Of a DNA stretch of 64,000 nt, positions 1-9,584 are shown piece by piece. Numbering within the stretch: the first letter of the stretch is position 1; every line of letters starts with the position of its first letter. Location of the stretch: the NCBI RefSeq assembly GCF_001524445.2, contig NZ_CP013418.1, positions 1,426,001 through 1,490,000 on the forward strand, in the 5' to 3' direction. The stretch is from Burkholderia savannae. Its GTDB lineage: Bacteria; Pseudomonadota; Gammaproteobacteria; Burkholderiales; Burkholderiaceae. A program made the position numbers and the translations under genes. The notes below the pieces were generated by a model that saw nothing but the letters and a program-made list of their open reading frames with translations, did not search any database and was not told the DNA's origin.

Positions 1-635
1 CGCGCTCGTCGAGAGGGCCGAAGTCACCGCGTGACGCCCGGTGCGGGCATGCGATGCGCGCGAGCCGCATCGCTTCGGCATCGCGCGGCGCGTGGACCGG
101 CTTCGCGTCGAACGCGGGGTGCGGCCGGCCGCAGTATGGCATCGCGTCGCTTCTCGGTTGGCTTTGCATTAGGCACGACGCATCACGCATCACGCATCAC
201 GCATTAGGCATTAGGCATTAGGCATTAGGCATTAGGCATTAGGCATTAGGCATTAGGCATTAGGCATTAGGCATTAGGCATCGCCACGCGATCGTGACGC
301 GCGCGCCGGCGAATGAGCCATGACGTCATGCAGTTCGACTGCTGCCGCAATCGCGCCTGACCAGTTCGCAGAAACCGGCGTGGCAGCGATGGCCGATGCG
401 CCGAGAAACACCCATCGAAGCCGGCGCGTCACGCCGCTTCGATCGAACGACGAACGGCGGCGCGGATTTCGATCGAGAAACCGCGCGGAGAAACGCAGCG
501 CGGCCGCGCGATGCGCACGCACCGGTCTCCCGGCCGGCGCGCGCGACAACGATCGCGCGCCGCCCGCCTCGAAGCCGTCGCGCGTCGTCCGGATCTTTCC
601 AATAGAGCACGGCTCGACCTCCAAGGAGGAGACAC
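1..635. other. Leading region without a supported gene
   Basis: I see no convincing coding sequence before the MFS gene. Open frames here on both strands are Arg/Ala/Ser-rich low-complexity products typical of non-coding high-GC DNA. The recognisable content is the 7-bp tandem repeat at 180-277 and the Shine-Dalgarno of the next gene at 623-630 (AAGGAGGA). Confidence 0.6.
180..277. repeat. 7-bp tandem repeat (VNTR), GCATCAC x3 then GCATTAG x11
   Basis: Three copies of GCATCAC (180-200) run directly into eleven perfect copies of GCATTAG (201-277), all in the same 7-bp register. A further GCATTAG lies at 165-171. Perfect short arrays of this kind are used as strain-typing VNTRs in the pseudomallei group. 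A 7-bp unit would shift any reading frame, so the array is almost certainly intergenic. It ends about 360 bp before the MFS start codon. Confidence 0.95.
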
Positions 636-1946
636 ATGCAATCCGATCTCGAGTCCCGGGTTTCCCGGAAACTCACGTGGCGCATCATCCCGTTCGTGAT
701 GCTGCTCTACTTCGTCAGCTTTCTCGATCGCGTCAACGTGGGCTTCGCCGCGATGACGATGAACAAGGCGATCGGGCTGTCGCCGACCGCGTTCGGGCTC
801 GGCGGCGGCCTCTTCTTCATCGGCTACTTCCTGTTCGAGGTGCCGTCGAACCTGATCCTGCATCGCGTCGGCGCGCGCATCTGGATCGCGCGCGTGATGA
901 TCACGTGGGGTATCGTATCGGCGGCTTCCGCGTTCGCGGCCGGCCCGGCGAGCTTCTACGCGCTGCGCTTTCTGCTCGGCGTCGCCGAGGCGGGCTTCTT
1001 TCCCGGCATCATCCTGTACCTGAGCCTGTGGTTTCCCGCGAAGCAACGTGCGCTCGCCGCCGCGTGGTTCATGGCGGCCGCGCCGATCTCGACGGCGCTC
1101 GGCTCGCCGCTGTCGGGCGCGATCATGCAGTTGCCGCCGATGTTCGGCCTCGCGAACTGGCAAACGCTCTACGTCATCGAGGCGCTGCCGGCGATCGCGC
1201 TAGGCTTCGTCGTCCTGAATTTCCTCACCGATGCACCGTCGAACGCGCACTGGCTGCGAGCCGACGAGCGCGAATGGCTGATCGCGAAACTCGATGCGGA
1301 AGCCGATCTGCGCCACGCGCACGCGGGCCACACCGCGGGAGCGTGGAACGCGCTGCGCGATCCGCGCGTGCTGGCGCTCTCGCTCATCTACTTCGGCACG
1401 TCGGCGGGCCTCTACACGCTCGGCCTGTGGGCGCCGCTAATGATCCGGCAATTCGGCTTCAGCGCGCTCGAAACCGGCCTGCTGAACGCGATTCCGAGCC
1501 TCGCCGCAGTCGTCGCGATGATCCTGTGGGCGCGGCGCTCCGATCGCACCGGAGAACGAACCTGGCATGTCGTGATTCCGTGCGTGCTCGCATGCGTCGG
1601 CTTCGTCTTCGCGGGCCAGGCAAGCACCGCGCTGCTCACCGTGCTCGCGCTCGTCGTCGTCAACGTCGGGATCAGCGCCGCGAAGGCGCCGCTGTGGGCG
1701 ATGCCGAGCATGTTTCTGTCCGGCGCGGGCGCGGCCGCGGGCATCGCGATGATCAATTCAATCGGCAACCTCGGCGGCTTCGTCGGCCCGTTCGCGATCG
1801 GCTGGCTGAAGAATCTGACGGGCGGCTATGCGGCGGGGCTGTACGTCGTCGCGGCGACGCTCGCGCTGTCCGCGATCGTCACGCTGCTGCTGAGCCGCAA
1901 GGCCCCGCAGCAAGCGCTCATCTCGCGCGTGCGGCACAACCATTGA
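636..1946 (+). CDS. MFS transporter, anion:cation symporter (phthalate/tartrate permease) type
   Basis: A 436-residue inner-membrane transporter with about 12 hydrophobic segments. The N-terminal signature FVSFLDRVNVGFA (about residues 27-39) and a following GLFFIGYFLFEVPSN helix are hallmarks of the ACS family (phthalate, tartrate and glucarate permeases). A central hydrophilic loop (about residues 195-235) separates two six-helix halves, as in the family. The start is fixed by a strong Shine-Dalgarno AAGGAGGA five bases before ATG. By family it imports an organic anion with protons or cations. The substrate is not readable, because no catabolic enzyme adjoins it. It stands alone and converges on the minus-strand gene ending at 2181. 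Confidence 0.88.
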   Translation: MQSDLESRVSRKLTWRIIPFVMLLYFVSFLDRVNVGFAAMTMNKAIGLSPTAFGLGGGLFFIGYFLFEVPSNLILHRVGARIWIARVMITWGIVSAASAFAAGPASFYALRFLLGVAEAGFFPGIILYLSLWFPAKQRALAAAWFMAAAPISTALGSPLSGAIMQLPPMFGLANWQTLYVIEALPAIALGFVVLNFLTDAPSNAHWLRADEREWLIAKLDAEADLRHAHAGHTAGAWNALRDPRVLALSLIYFGTSAGLYTLGLWAPLMIRQFGFSALETGLLNAIPSLAAVVAMILWARRSDRTGERTWHVVIPCVLACVGFVFAGQASTALLTVLALVVVNVGISAAKAPLWAMPSMFLSGAGAAAGIAMINSIGNLGGFVGPFAIGWLKNLTGGYAAGLYVVAATLALSAIVTLLLSRKAPQQALISRVRHNH

Positions 1947-2180
1947 ACGATGCGGCCACGGATCGAAAGCGTGCGTCTCGATTCGCGCCGCACCGCAACT
2001 CGTCGGCCGCGCTTTCTCCGACTGCCATCGACGAACCGTTCCGGCACCGCAAGCGCCGCATCGGATTCCGAAACAACGTATGCCGAACGTTCGCGCCGCG
2101 CAATGCGCGCGTTCCGGTTCGCACGCGAGCGACCGATGCCCGCGCGCGTCGCCGCGACTCGCTCACGCGCGCATCGAGAT

Positions 2181-3203
2181 TCAAGACGCCGAATCGAGCG
2201 GCTCCACCGTCACGCCGACCGTCAGCACCTGATCCGCGCCGCCGCCGCGGATGACGCCGCGCAGCGGCGTCACGTCCGCGTAGTCGCGGCCGATCGACAG
2301 CATCACGTAATCGTCGCCGGGCGCGCGATCGTTGGTCGGATCGAGCTGCAGCCAGCCGCCATCCTCGGGCCACGCCGGATCGTAGACCTCGACCCACGCG
2401 TGCGACGCATCCGCGCCGATCAGCCGCGGCTGTCCCGGCGGCGGCTGCGTCAGCAGGTAGCCGCTCACGTAGCGCGCGGCGAGCCCGAGCGAGCGCAGCG
2501 CACCGATCATCACGTGCGCGAAGTCCTGGCACACGCCCTTGCGCAGTGCGAGCGCATCGAGCGCGGTCGTGCCGACGTCGGTGCTGCTCGGCGTGTACGC
2601 GAAATCGGCGTGGATGCGGCGCATCAGCTCCCACGCGGCCTGCACGAGCGGCCGGCCCGGCGAGAAGCTCGACGCCGCGTACGCGACGAGATCCGGATGG
2701 CATTCGACGTGCGGCGACGCGAACACGAATTCGCTCGCCGGATCGAACGGCCGCCCCGCGCGAAACGTCAGGCGCTCGCGCACCGCTTCCCACGCGCTCG
2801 CGCATCCGGCGCGCGGCGCGGCGATCGCGGGCGGCGGCTCGCCGCGCTTGCCCGCCGACAGCGCGGGCGGCGCGACCCGCACGACGCTGCGGCTGCGCAC
2901 GAACAATTCCTCGTGCGGCTGGTTGATCGCAAACGACGTGCGCTCGTTGCCGAACGAATCGGTGTCGACGACGAGCCCTTCGGCGCGCGGCTCGATCTCG
3001 AGCGAGAACTCGAGCACGCGCTGGCGCGGCGTCTCGAGCGGGCGCAAGCGCGCCTGATGCTGCGCGGACTCCACGCGCGCCGCGTAGCGATAGCGTGTAT
3101 CGTGCGTGACGCGCAAGAGCGCGCTGCCTGCCGGCTGCGCGCGCGCAGCCGTCTTGCGCGTGCGTGCGCCCTTCTTCGCGTTCGCCGGCGAATGCGTCGT
3201 CAT
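2181..3203 (-). CDS. Transglutaminase-like cysteine amidase (COG1305), last gene of the amidoligase cluster
   Basis: A 340-residue cytoplasmic protein with an N-terminal beta-rich transglutaminase-N domain (about residues 25-125) and a transglutaminase core. The triad looks complete: Cys225 in GVCQDFAHV, His in DASHAWVEVYD and Asp in LDPTNDR. The start ATG at 3203 overlaps the stop of the upstream ATP-grasp/alpha-E gene as ATGA, so the two are translationally coupled. An in-frame ATG six bases further upstream is the alternative. In this family such proteins are predicted to hydrolyse or transfer amide bonds, here perhaps on a peptide made by the neighbouring ligases. The substrate is unknown. 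Confidence 0.9.
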   Translation of the reverse strand: MTTHSPANAKKGARTRKTAARAQPAGSALLRVTHDTRYRYAARVESAQHQARLRPLETPRQRVLEFSLEIEPRAEGLVVDTDSFGNERTSFAINQPHEELFVRSRSVVRVAPPALSAGKRGEPPPAIAAPRAGCASAWEAVRERLTFRAGRPFDPASEFVFASPHVECHPDLVAYAASSFSPGRPLVQAAWELMRRIHADFAYTPSSTDVGTTALDALALRKGVCQDFAHVMIGALRSLGLAARYVSGYLLTQPPPGQPRLIGADASHAWVEVYDPAWPEDGGWLQLDPTNDRAPGDDYVMLSIGRDYADVTPLRGVIRGGGADQVLTVGVTVEPLDSAS

Positions 3204-5806
3204 CCCCATAGCGACCTGCCCGCCTCGCGCACATGGCTGAAGTAGCGCTCGCCGATCCGGTTCGACAAGTCCCACACCGCCTTGCTGCATGCGTGCAGGC
3301 GCGCGAGCAGCGCCGCGTGGCGGCCGTCGCCGTCCGTCTCGCACAACACGTGCAGCGGCCAGCCGGCGATGTCCGGAATGCCGTCGGCGAGCTCCGACAG
3401 CGCATAGCCTTCGCTGCGCTCGACCTTCGACAGCCGGCCGCGCAGCGCCTGCGCGACCCACGCGAGCGAACGCGGATTGTCGGTGTCGAGCACGACGAGC
3501 GACAGCAGCGGCGCCACGTCGAAGCAGCGCTGGAACCGCGAGCGAAACGTGATGCCGCTGTCGAACAGCTCGAGCACGAGCTCGAAGCCCTCCTGCTTGT
3601 GAATCGCGTCGTCGTCGAACGCGTGGCCTAGCACGCCGCCCAGGAATTCGAGGCGATCGATCTGGCGGCCGATCGACAGCAGGCGCCAGCCGTCGTCGCG
3701 CGTCATGTTGTCGGTCTGCGCGCCCGTGATCGCCGACAGCAGCAGATTCAGCCGCTCGAGACGCTGCAGCGCGTCGTTGCCGAGCTGCTCCTCGGGTTCC
3801 GTGTCGTCGCCGCCTTCGTCGAACAATTGCGTCGCGTCGTCGATCAGGCGCCATTGCTCGCGCGAGAGCCGCTCCCGAATCGCCGCCGCCGCGCCGCGCA
3901 TGCCGAACAGGCACGACGCGATCCCCGTCGAGCGGTCCGCTCGATGCGTGAGCGCGAGCGTCAGCGCCTGCTGGAACCCGCGCGGCGCTTCGACGGCCGA
4001 TGGGGCGTCGGCGGGCAGCAGCCCGTTGTCGCGACACAATGCGTCGAGCAAATGAAGATGCACGGGCGTCTCGACGTCATCCTCGCCGCGCAGCCGCTCG
4101 AGCGCCGCGCGCGCGAGCCGCGTGAGGTTCGTCGCGCGCTCGGTGTAGCGGCCGAGCCAGAACAGGTTCTCCGCCGCGCGGCTCGCGATCGCGCGCGAAC
4201 GCTCCTGCAAGTCGTCGGGGCCGAGATGCGTCTGCAGCAGCGTGGTCGGATCGACCGCGCCTTCGGTCATCACCCATGTGTCGACGCTGCTGCCGCCGCG
4301 CGGCATCGGCGCGTTGAACAGCTCGTCGCGCGTGCCGACGCGCGCGAGGCCGCCCGGCAGCACACGCCACGAGCCCGCGCCGTCCGCGAGCGCGAACACG
4401 CGCAGCAGCAGCGGCCGCGGCACGATCCGCGCGCCGCCGTCTCCGGCGCCCGCGCCGCCCGCCCAGGTCGGCGCCTGCGACAGCGGCAAGTCCGCCTGAA
4501 TCGTGTAGTGCGCGGGCCGCGCGGCGATCCGCGCGCGCCATTCGGCGAGTTGCGGCGGCGCGAGCCGCGCGCCGATCACCGGCTCGAACGCGCCGCCCGC
4601 CTGCACGCTCGCGGGAAACGTCGGCCTCACGATGCTACGCGCGAGGAGCGGCAGCGCTTCGTCGCACGCGGCTTGCTCGCCGCACCACCACGACGGCACC
4701 GCGGGCAGCGACAGCGTTTCGCCGAGCAGGCTCTGCGCGAGGCGCGGCAGGAAGCCGAGGATGCCGGGCGATTCGAGAAAGCCCGAGCCCGGCAGGTTCG
4801 CGAGCAGCACGTTGCCCGCGCGCACCGCCTGCATCAGCCCCGGCACGCCGAGCAGCGAATCGGGGCGCAGTTCGAGCGGATCGAGCCATTCGTCGTCGAC
4901 GCGCCGCAGGATGCCGTGCACGGGCTCGAGCCCGCGCAGCGTCTTCAGGTAGACGCGCTGGTCGCGCGCCGTCAGGTCGCCGCCTTCGACGAGCGTGAGG
5001 CCCAGATAGCGCGCGAGATACGCATGCTCGAAATAGGTCGCCGCATGCGGGCCCGGCGTGAGCAGCACGATGCGCGAATTCTTCCGCGCGGGGCTCAGCG
5101 CCTGCATGCTCTGCAACAGCGCGCGATAGCTCGCGGCGAGCCGCTGCACATGCAGGCCGCGGAACGCGCGCGGGAAGAGCCGCGACACGATCAGCCGATT
5201 CTCCAGAAGATAGCCGAGCCCCGACGGCCCCTGCGTGTGCTGCGCCATCATCCGCCACGCGCCGTCCGGCCCGCGCGCGAGATCGAACGCGACGACGTGC
5301 AGCCACGTGCCGCCCGGCGCGCGCGCGCCGCACATCGGCCGCAGGTAGCCGGGATGTCCGGTGACGAGCGCGGGCGGCAGGAGCCCGCGGTGCAGGATCG
5401 TCTGCTCTCCGTAGAGATCGGCGAGGATCGCGTTGAGCAGCCGCACGCGCTGGAGCACGCCGCGCTCGATCGTCGCCCAGTCGTCGGGCGCGACAATCAG
5501 CGGCAGCAGGTCGAGCGACCACGGCCGCACCGCGCCGCCGCCCGCCGCCCGCTCGTGCGGGTGGTAGGCGAGCCCGTTCTCGCGCATCCGGCGCTGCAGC
5601 GCGTCGGCGCGGCGGTCGAGATCGGCGAAGCCGACGCTGCCGAGTTGCATGAAGAATGCGCGCCACGCGGGCGCGAGCGATGCGCTCGACAGCGCGGCCG
5701 CACCGCCGCGCAGCTCGTCGTAGCGGCCCGTGACCGCGGGCGCGGCGAGCGCCGCGCCGAGCTCGGCCGCGTCCTGCTGCGAACCCGTGTCGAATAGCGT
5801 CTGCAT
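3200..5806 (-). CDS. Fused circularly permuted ATP-grasp + alpha-E protein, ATP-grasp half degenerate
   Basis: An 868-residue two-domain protein. Residues about 60-460 are a circularly permuted ATP-grasp (DUF404/407 type), recognised by RPDSLLGVPG, PSGLGYLLENR and LLTPGPHAATYFEHAYLA. Residues about 535-860 are an alpha-E helical domain starting RAAENLFWLGRYTERATNL. The standalone paralogue at 11566-12981 has EDNARTPSG and GSGGYG. Here these are AQHTQGPSG and an unrelated stretch, so metal and nucleotide binding is probably impaired. The start is uncertain: ATG at 5806 is used, and an in-frame TTG at 5863 (887 residues) is the alternative. Neither has a clear ribosome-binding site. From memory, Mycobacterium tuberculosis Rv2567 has the same fusion and a similar length. 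Confidence 0.85.
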   Translation of the reverse strand: MQTLFDTGSQQDAAELGAALAAPAVTGRYDELRGGAAALSSASLAPAWRAFFMQLGSVGFADLDRRADALQRRMRENGLAYHPHERAAGGGAVRPWSLDLLPLIVAPDDWATIERGVLQRVRLLNAILADLYGEQTILHRGLLPPALVTGHPGYLRPMCGARAPGGTWLHVVAFDLARGPDGAWRMMAQHTQGPSGLGYLLENRLIVSRLFPRAFRGLHVQRLAASYRALLQSMQALSPARKNSRIVLLTPGPHAATYFEHAYLARYLGLTLVEGGDLTARDQRVYLKTLRGLEPVHGILRRVDDEWLDPLELRPDSLLGVPGLMQAVRAGNVLLANLPGSGFLESPGILGFLPRLAQSLLGETLSLPAVPSWWCGEQAACDEALPLLARSIVRPTFPASVQAGGAFEPVIGARLAPPQLAEWRARIAARPAHYTIQADLPLSQAPTWAGGAGAGDGGARIVPRPLLLRVFALADGAGSWRVLPGGLARVGTRDELFNAPMPRGGSSVDTWVMTEGAVDPTTLLQTHLGPDDLQERSRAIASRAAENLFWLGRYTERATNLTRLARAALERLRGEDDVETPVHLHLLDALCRDNGLLPADAPSAVEAPRGFQQALTLALTHRADRSTGIASCLFGMRGAAAAIRERLSREQWRLIDDATQLFDEGGDDTEPEEQLGNDALQRLERLNLLLSAITGAQTDNMTRDDGWRLLSIGRQIDRLEFLGGVLGHAFDDDAIHKQEGFELVLELFDSGITFRSRFQRCFDVAPLLSLVVLDTDNPRSLAWVAQALRGRLSKVERSEGYALSELADGIPDIAGWPLHVLCETDGDGRHAALLARLHACSKAVWDLSNRIGERYFSHVREAGRSLWG

Positions 5807-6046
5807 CGCGTCGGCGGCGAGATCGTCGTCGGAGGAAAGTGAAAGCACGATTCGATTCTTCAAAGGCGGGCGGCCCGCGCCGCCGCGAGGCGAACGCCGC
5901 CCGCGCGCGGCGCGCGCCGCTCATCGATGTCGAATCCTAACATTCTTGCCCGGCGCGGCACGCCCGCTGCGCCGCGCACGCCCGCCGCGCGCGGCGTTGC
6001 CGACACCCTCGCCGCATCGCGCAACCGCTGCGCCGCCCGAATCCGT

Positions 6047-9000
6047 TCAGCCACGCCGCAAATCCAGCGTGAACGGAAACTCGCGGCTCGGCGCGGCGGG
6101 CTCGGCCGTCATCGCGCCCGGCGTGTGTCCCATCGACACGAAGCGCGCGAGCCGCCGGCTTTCCGCTTCGTAAGCGTTCACGGGGAACGTGTCGTAGTTG
6201 CGGCCGCCGGGGTGCGCGACGTGATATCGGCAGCCGCCGAGCGAGCGCCGCATCCACGTGTCGACGATGTCGAACGTGAGCGGCGCGTGCACGCCGATCG
6301 TCGGATGCAGCGCCGAAGGCGGCGCCCACGCCTTGTAGCGCACGCCGGCGACGTATTCGCCGGCGGTGCCGGTCGGCTGCAGCGGCAGCGCGCGGCCGTT
6401 GACGGTCACGACGTAGCGGCTGTCGTTCAGCCCGCTCACGTGGACCTCGAGCCGCTCGAGCGACGAATCGACGTAGCGCACGGTGCCGCCGATCGCCCCT
6501 TCCTCGCCCATCACGTGCCACGGCTCGAGCGCGCCGCGCAGCGCGAGCGCGACGCCGCGCACCGCGATCTGCCCGAACAGCGGAAAACGGAATTCGAAGT
6601 GCGGCGCGAACCATGCCGGATCGAACGCGAAGCCCGCTTCGCGCATTTCGGTCAGCACGTCGTCGAAATCCATCCTGACGAACGTCGGCAGCAGGAAGCG
6701 ATCGTGCAGCGCGGTGCCCCAGCGCGCGAGCGGAGTCTCATACGGCGCGCGCCAGAAGCGCGCGATCAGCGCGCGCAGCAGCAGTTGCTGGACGACGCTC
6801 ATCCGCGCGTGCGGCGGCATCTCGAACGCGCGCAGCTCGAGCAGGCCGAGGCGCCCCGTCGCCGAATCCGGCGAATAAAGCTTGTCGATGCAGAATTCGC
6901 TGCGGTGCGTGTTGCCTGTCACGTCGATCAGCAGATTGCGCAGCACGCGGTCGACGAGCCACGGCGGCATGTCGTCGCCGTAGCGCAGCTTGTTGCGGCG
7001 GATCTCGGCGAACGCGATGTCCAGCTCGTAGACCTGATCGTCGCGCGCCTCATCGACGCGCGGCGCCTGGCTCGTCGGGCCGATGAAGAGCCCCGAGAAC
7101 AGATAGGACAGCGACGGATGATTGTGCCAATACGCGATCAGGCTCGCGAGCAGGTCGGGACGGCGCAGGAACGGGCTGTCCGCGGGCGTCGCGCCGCCGA
7201 GCACGAAGTGATTGCCGCCGCCCGTGCCGACATGCCGGCCGTCGACCATGAACTTCTCGCTCGACAGCCTGGATCGATACGCGGCGTCGTACAGGAATTC
7301 GGTGTGCTGAACGAGCTCGTCGAAGTCGTGCGCCGGATGGATGTTCACTTCGATCACGCCGGGATCGGGCGTCACCTGGAGCATCTTCAGGCGCGCGTCG
7401 CGCGGCGGCGGATAGCCTTCGAGCACGAGCTTCACGTCGAGCGACTCAGCCGTCAGCTCGACCGTCGTCAGCAGATCGAGATAGTCCTCGAGCGCCGCGA
7501 CCGGCGGCATGAACACGTAGAGCACGCCATTGCGCACCTCGACGCACAGCGCCGTGCGCGTGATCCATGCGGCGGACTCGAAGCGCTGCGGATAGCGCGC
7601 GGAATCGTCTGCCGCGCCCGCCGACGCCGCGCGCGCCCCTTCGCCGACGCGCGCCTGCATCATGGTCCGCGCGTGCGCGGCGAAATCGCGCGCGGCCGCG
7701 GCCGGATCGCGCGGCACGTCGTAACCGCCGCCCGCATAGCGCGCGCGCAGCGCGTTCGCGTCCGGCAGCGCGCCCTGCGGCGCGAACGGATCGCGCTCGA
7801 CGAGATACGGATAATCGCCGCGGCTCACCCACGGCAGCGAATCGAGCGGCAGACGGTAGCCCATCGGAGAATCGCCCGGCACGAGATACATCCGCTCGTC
7901 GCGGAAGAACCACGGGCCCGTCTCCCAGCGCGGCCCCGCGAGCGCCGGATTCGGCGCGAGCGGCTTGAGCGGCAGCACGTAACCGATCACGCTGTCGAGC
8001 TGCTGCGAGAACACCTTGCGCAGCCGCGCGCGCTCGAGCTCGTCGTCGAGCCGCGCATCGAACGGATCGACGTTCACCGGCAGTTGCCGCTCGCGCCACA
8101 GGTAATACCAGACGTCCTCGTAGCCGGGCGTCACGTAATCGCTCGTGATACCGAGGCGCGCCGCGAGCGCGCGGACGAAGCGCTCGGCGTCCGCGGTCGT
8201 ATGGGCCGACGGCTCGCGCTCGTCGGCGAAGCGCGCCGGATCGCGCCAGACGGGCTCGCCGTCCGCGCGCCAAAACACGGACAGCGCCCAGCGCGGCAAC
8301 TGCTCGCCCGGATACCACTTGCCCTGGCCGAAGTGCAGGAAGCCGCCCGCGCCGTACTCGGCGCGCAGCTTCTGCACGAGCGACGTCGCATGGCCGCGCT
8401 TCGTCGGCCCGAGCGCGTCGGTGTTCCATTCGGCGCCGTCGCGGTCGTCGATCGACACGAACGTCGGCTCGCCGCCCTGCGTGAGGCGCACGTCGCCCGC
8501 CTCGAGCTCGGCGTCGACCTGCGCGCCGAGCCGCAACACGTGCCGCCACGCTTCGTCGGTGTACGGCTTCGTCACGCGCGGCGATTCGTAGATGCGCGTG
8601 ACGCGCATCTCGTGCTCGAACTCGACCTCGCATTCGTCGACGAGCCCCTCGACGGGCGCGGCGCTCGTCGGCTGCGGCGTCGCGGCGAGCGGAATATGGC
8701 CCTCGCCCGCGAGCAGTCCGGACGTCGGATCGAAGCCGATCCAGCCCGCGCCCGGCAGGTACACCTCGCACCACGCGTGCAGATCGGTGAAGTCGACCTC
8801 GGCGCCGCTCGGGCCGTCGAGCGACTTCACGTCGGGCGTCAGCTGGATCAGATAGCCGGACACGAAGCGCGCGGCGAGACCGAGATGACGACACAGCTGC
8901 ACGAGCAGCCAGCCGCTGTCGCGACACGAGCCCGATGCGAGCGTGAGCGTCTCCTCGGGCGTCTGCACGCCCGGCTCGAGCCGCACGACATAGCGGATGT

Positions 9001-9472
9001 CACGCTGTAACTGTTGGTTCAGCGCGACGAGGAAGTTCACGGTGCCCGACGGCGTGCGGTCGATCGATTCGAGATACGAACGAAATGCGTCGGACGCGCT
9101 CGTATCGGGATCGCACGCGAGATACGGCGCAAGCTCGCGGCGCAGCGCATCGTCGTAATCGAACGGAAAGGTTTCCGCGCGCTCCTCGAGGAAGAAGTCG
9201 AACGGGTTGTAGACCGACATCTCGGCGACGAGATCGATCGCGATCTCGAACGTGCGCGTCTGCTCGGGAAACACGAGCCGCGCCATGTAGTTCGCGAACG
9301 GGTCCTGCTGCCAGTTGACGAAGTGCTGCGCGGGCTCGATCTTCATCGAATACGACAGGATCGGCGTGCGGCAATGCGGCGCGGGCCGCAGGCGCACGAC
9401 TTGCGGCCCGAGGTGGACGAGCCGGTCGTAGCGGTAGCGGGTGACGTGGTGAAGCGCGACGTGAATGGACAT
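6047..9472 (-). CDS. Transglutaminase-like protein with C-terminal DUF2126 putative amidoligase domain
   Basis: A large 1141-residue protein. Residues about 1-100 are the transglutaminase N-terminal beta domain (HHVTRYRYD). A transglutaminase core follows with Cys183 in SGSCRDSG, His in DLHAWCEVY and Asp in FDPTSG. The remaining 750 residues are DUF2126, annotated in Pfam as a putative amidoligase of unknown product; visible blocks include RLTQGGEPTFVS, GKWYPGEQLPRW and GGGNHFVLGGA. One chain could therefore both form and break amide bonds. Gaps to its neighbours are 112 and about 240 bp, so it sits in the middle of the six-gene run. Its length matches what I recall for mycobacterial Rv2566. 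Confidence 0.88.
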   Translation of the reverse strand: MSIHVALHHVTRYRYDRLVHLGPQVVRLRPAPHCRTPILSYSMKIEPAQHFVNWQQDPFANYMARLVFPEQTRTFEIAIDLVAEMSVYNPFDFFLEERAETFPFDYDDALRRELAPYLACDPDTSASDAFRSYLESIDRTPSGTVNFLVALNQQLQRDIRYVVRLEPGVQTPEETLTLASGSCRDSGWLLVQLCRHLGLAARFVSGYLIQLTPDVKSLDGPSGAEVDFTDLHAWCEVYLPGAGWIGFDPTSGLLAGEGHIPLAATPQPTSAAPVEGLVDECEVEFEHEMRVTRIYESPRVTKPYTDEAWRHVLRLGAQVDAELEAGDVRLTQGGEPTFVSIDDRDGAEWNTDALGPTKRGHATSLVQKLRAEYGAGGFLHFGQGKWYPGEQLPRWALSVFWRADGEPVWRDPARFADEREPSAHTTADAERFVRALAARLGITSDYVTPGYEDVWYYLWRERQLPVNVDPFDARLDDELERARLRKVFSQQLDSVIGYVLPLKPLAPNPALAGPRWETGPWFFRDERMYLVPGDSPMGYRLPLDSLPWVSRGDYPYLVERDPFAPQGALPDANALRARYAGGGYDVPRDPAAAARDFAAHARTMMQARVGEGARAASAGAADDSARYPQRFESAAWITRTALCVEVRNGVLYVFMPPVAALEDYLDLLTTVELTAESLDVKLVLEGYPPPRDARLKMLQVTPDPGVIEVNIHPAHDFDELVQHTEFLYDAAYRSRLSSEKFMVDGRHVGTGGGNHFVLGGATPADSPFLRRPDLLASLIAYWHNHPSLSYLFSGLFIGPTSQAPRVDEARDDQVYELDIAFAEIRRNKLRYGDDMPPWLVDRVLRNLLIDVTGNTHRSEFCIDKLYSPDSATGRLGLLELRAFEMPPHARMSVVQQLLLRALIARFWRAPYETPLARWGTALHDRFLLPTFVRMDFDDVLTEMREAGFAFDPAWFAPHFEFRFPLFGQIAVRGVALALRGALEPWHVMGEEGAIGGTVRYVDSSLERLEVHVSGLNDSRYVVTVNGRALPLQPTGTAGEYVAGVRYKAWAPPSALHPTIGVHAPLTFDIVDTWMRRSLGGCRYHVAHPGGRNYDTFPVNAYEAESRRLARFVSMGHTPGAMTAEPAAPSREFPFTLDLRRG

Positions 9473-9584
9473 GGCGTGGGCCGTTCGTTGCGGTTGCAGG
9501 GGCGTCGGGATGAGACGGCGTGGCGGCGCGGGGCGGCGCGAACGCGCCGCCGTCCGTTGCGCCGCGTGGCGGCTCGCGGGCGCG

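Noticed and set aside
180..277. Tandem array considered as CRISPR
   Set aside because: The 7-bp units are directly adjacent with no spacers, and no cas genes are present.
1918..6000. Very long frames opposite and overlapping the ATP-grasp/transglutaminase genes
   Set aside because: They are Arg/Ala-rich shadow frames of high-GC codon bias without any domain signature.
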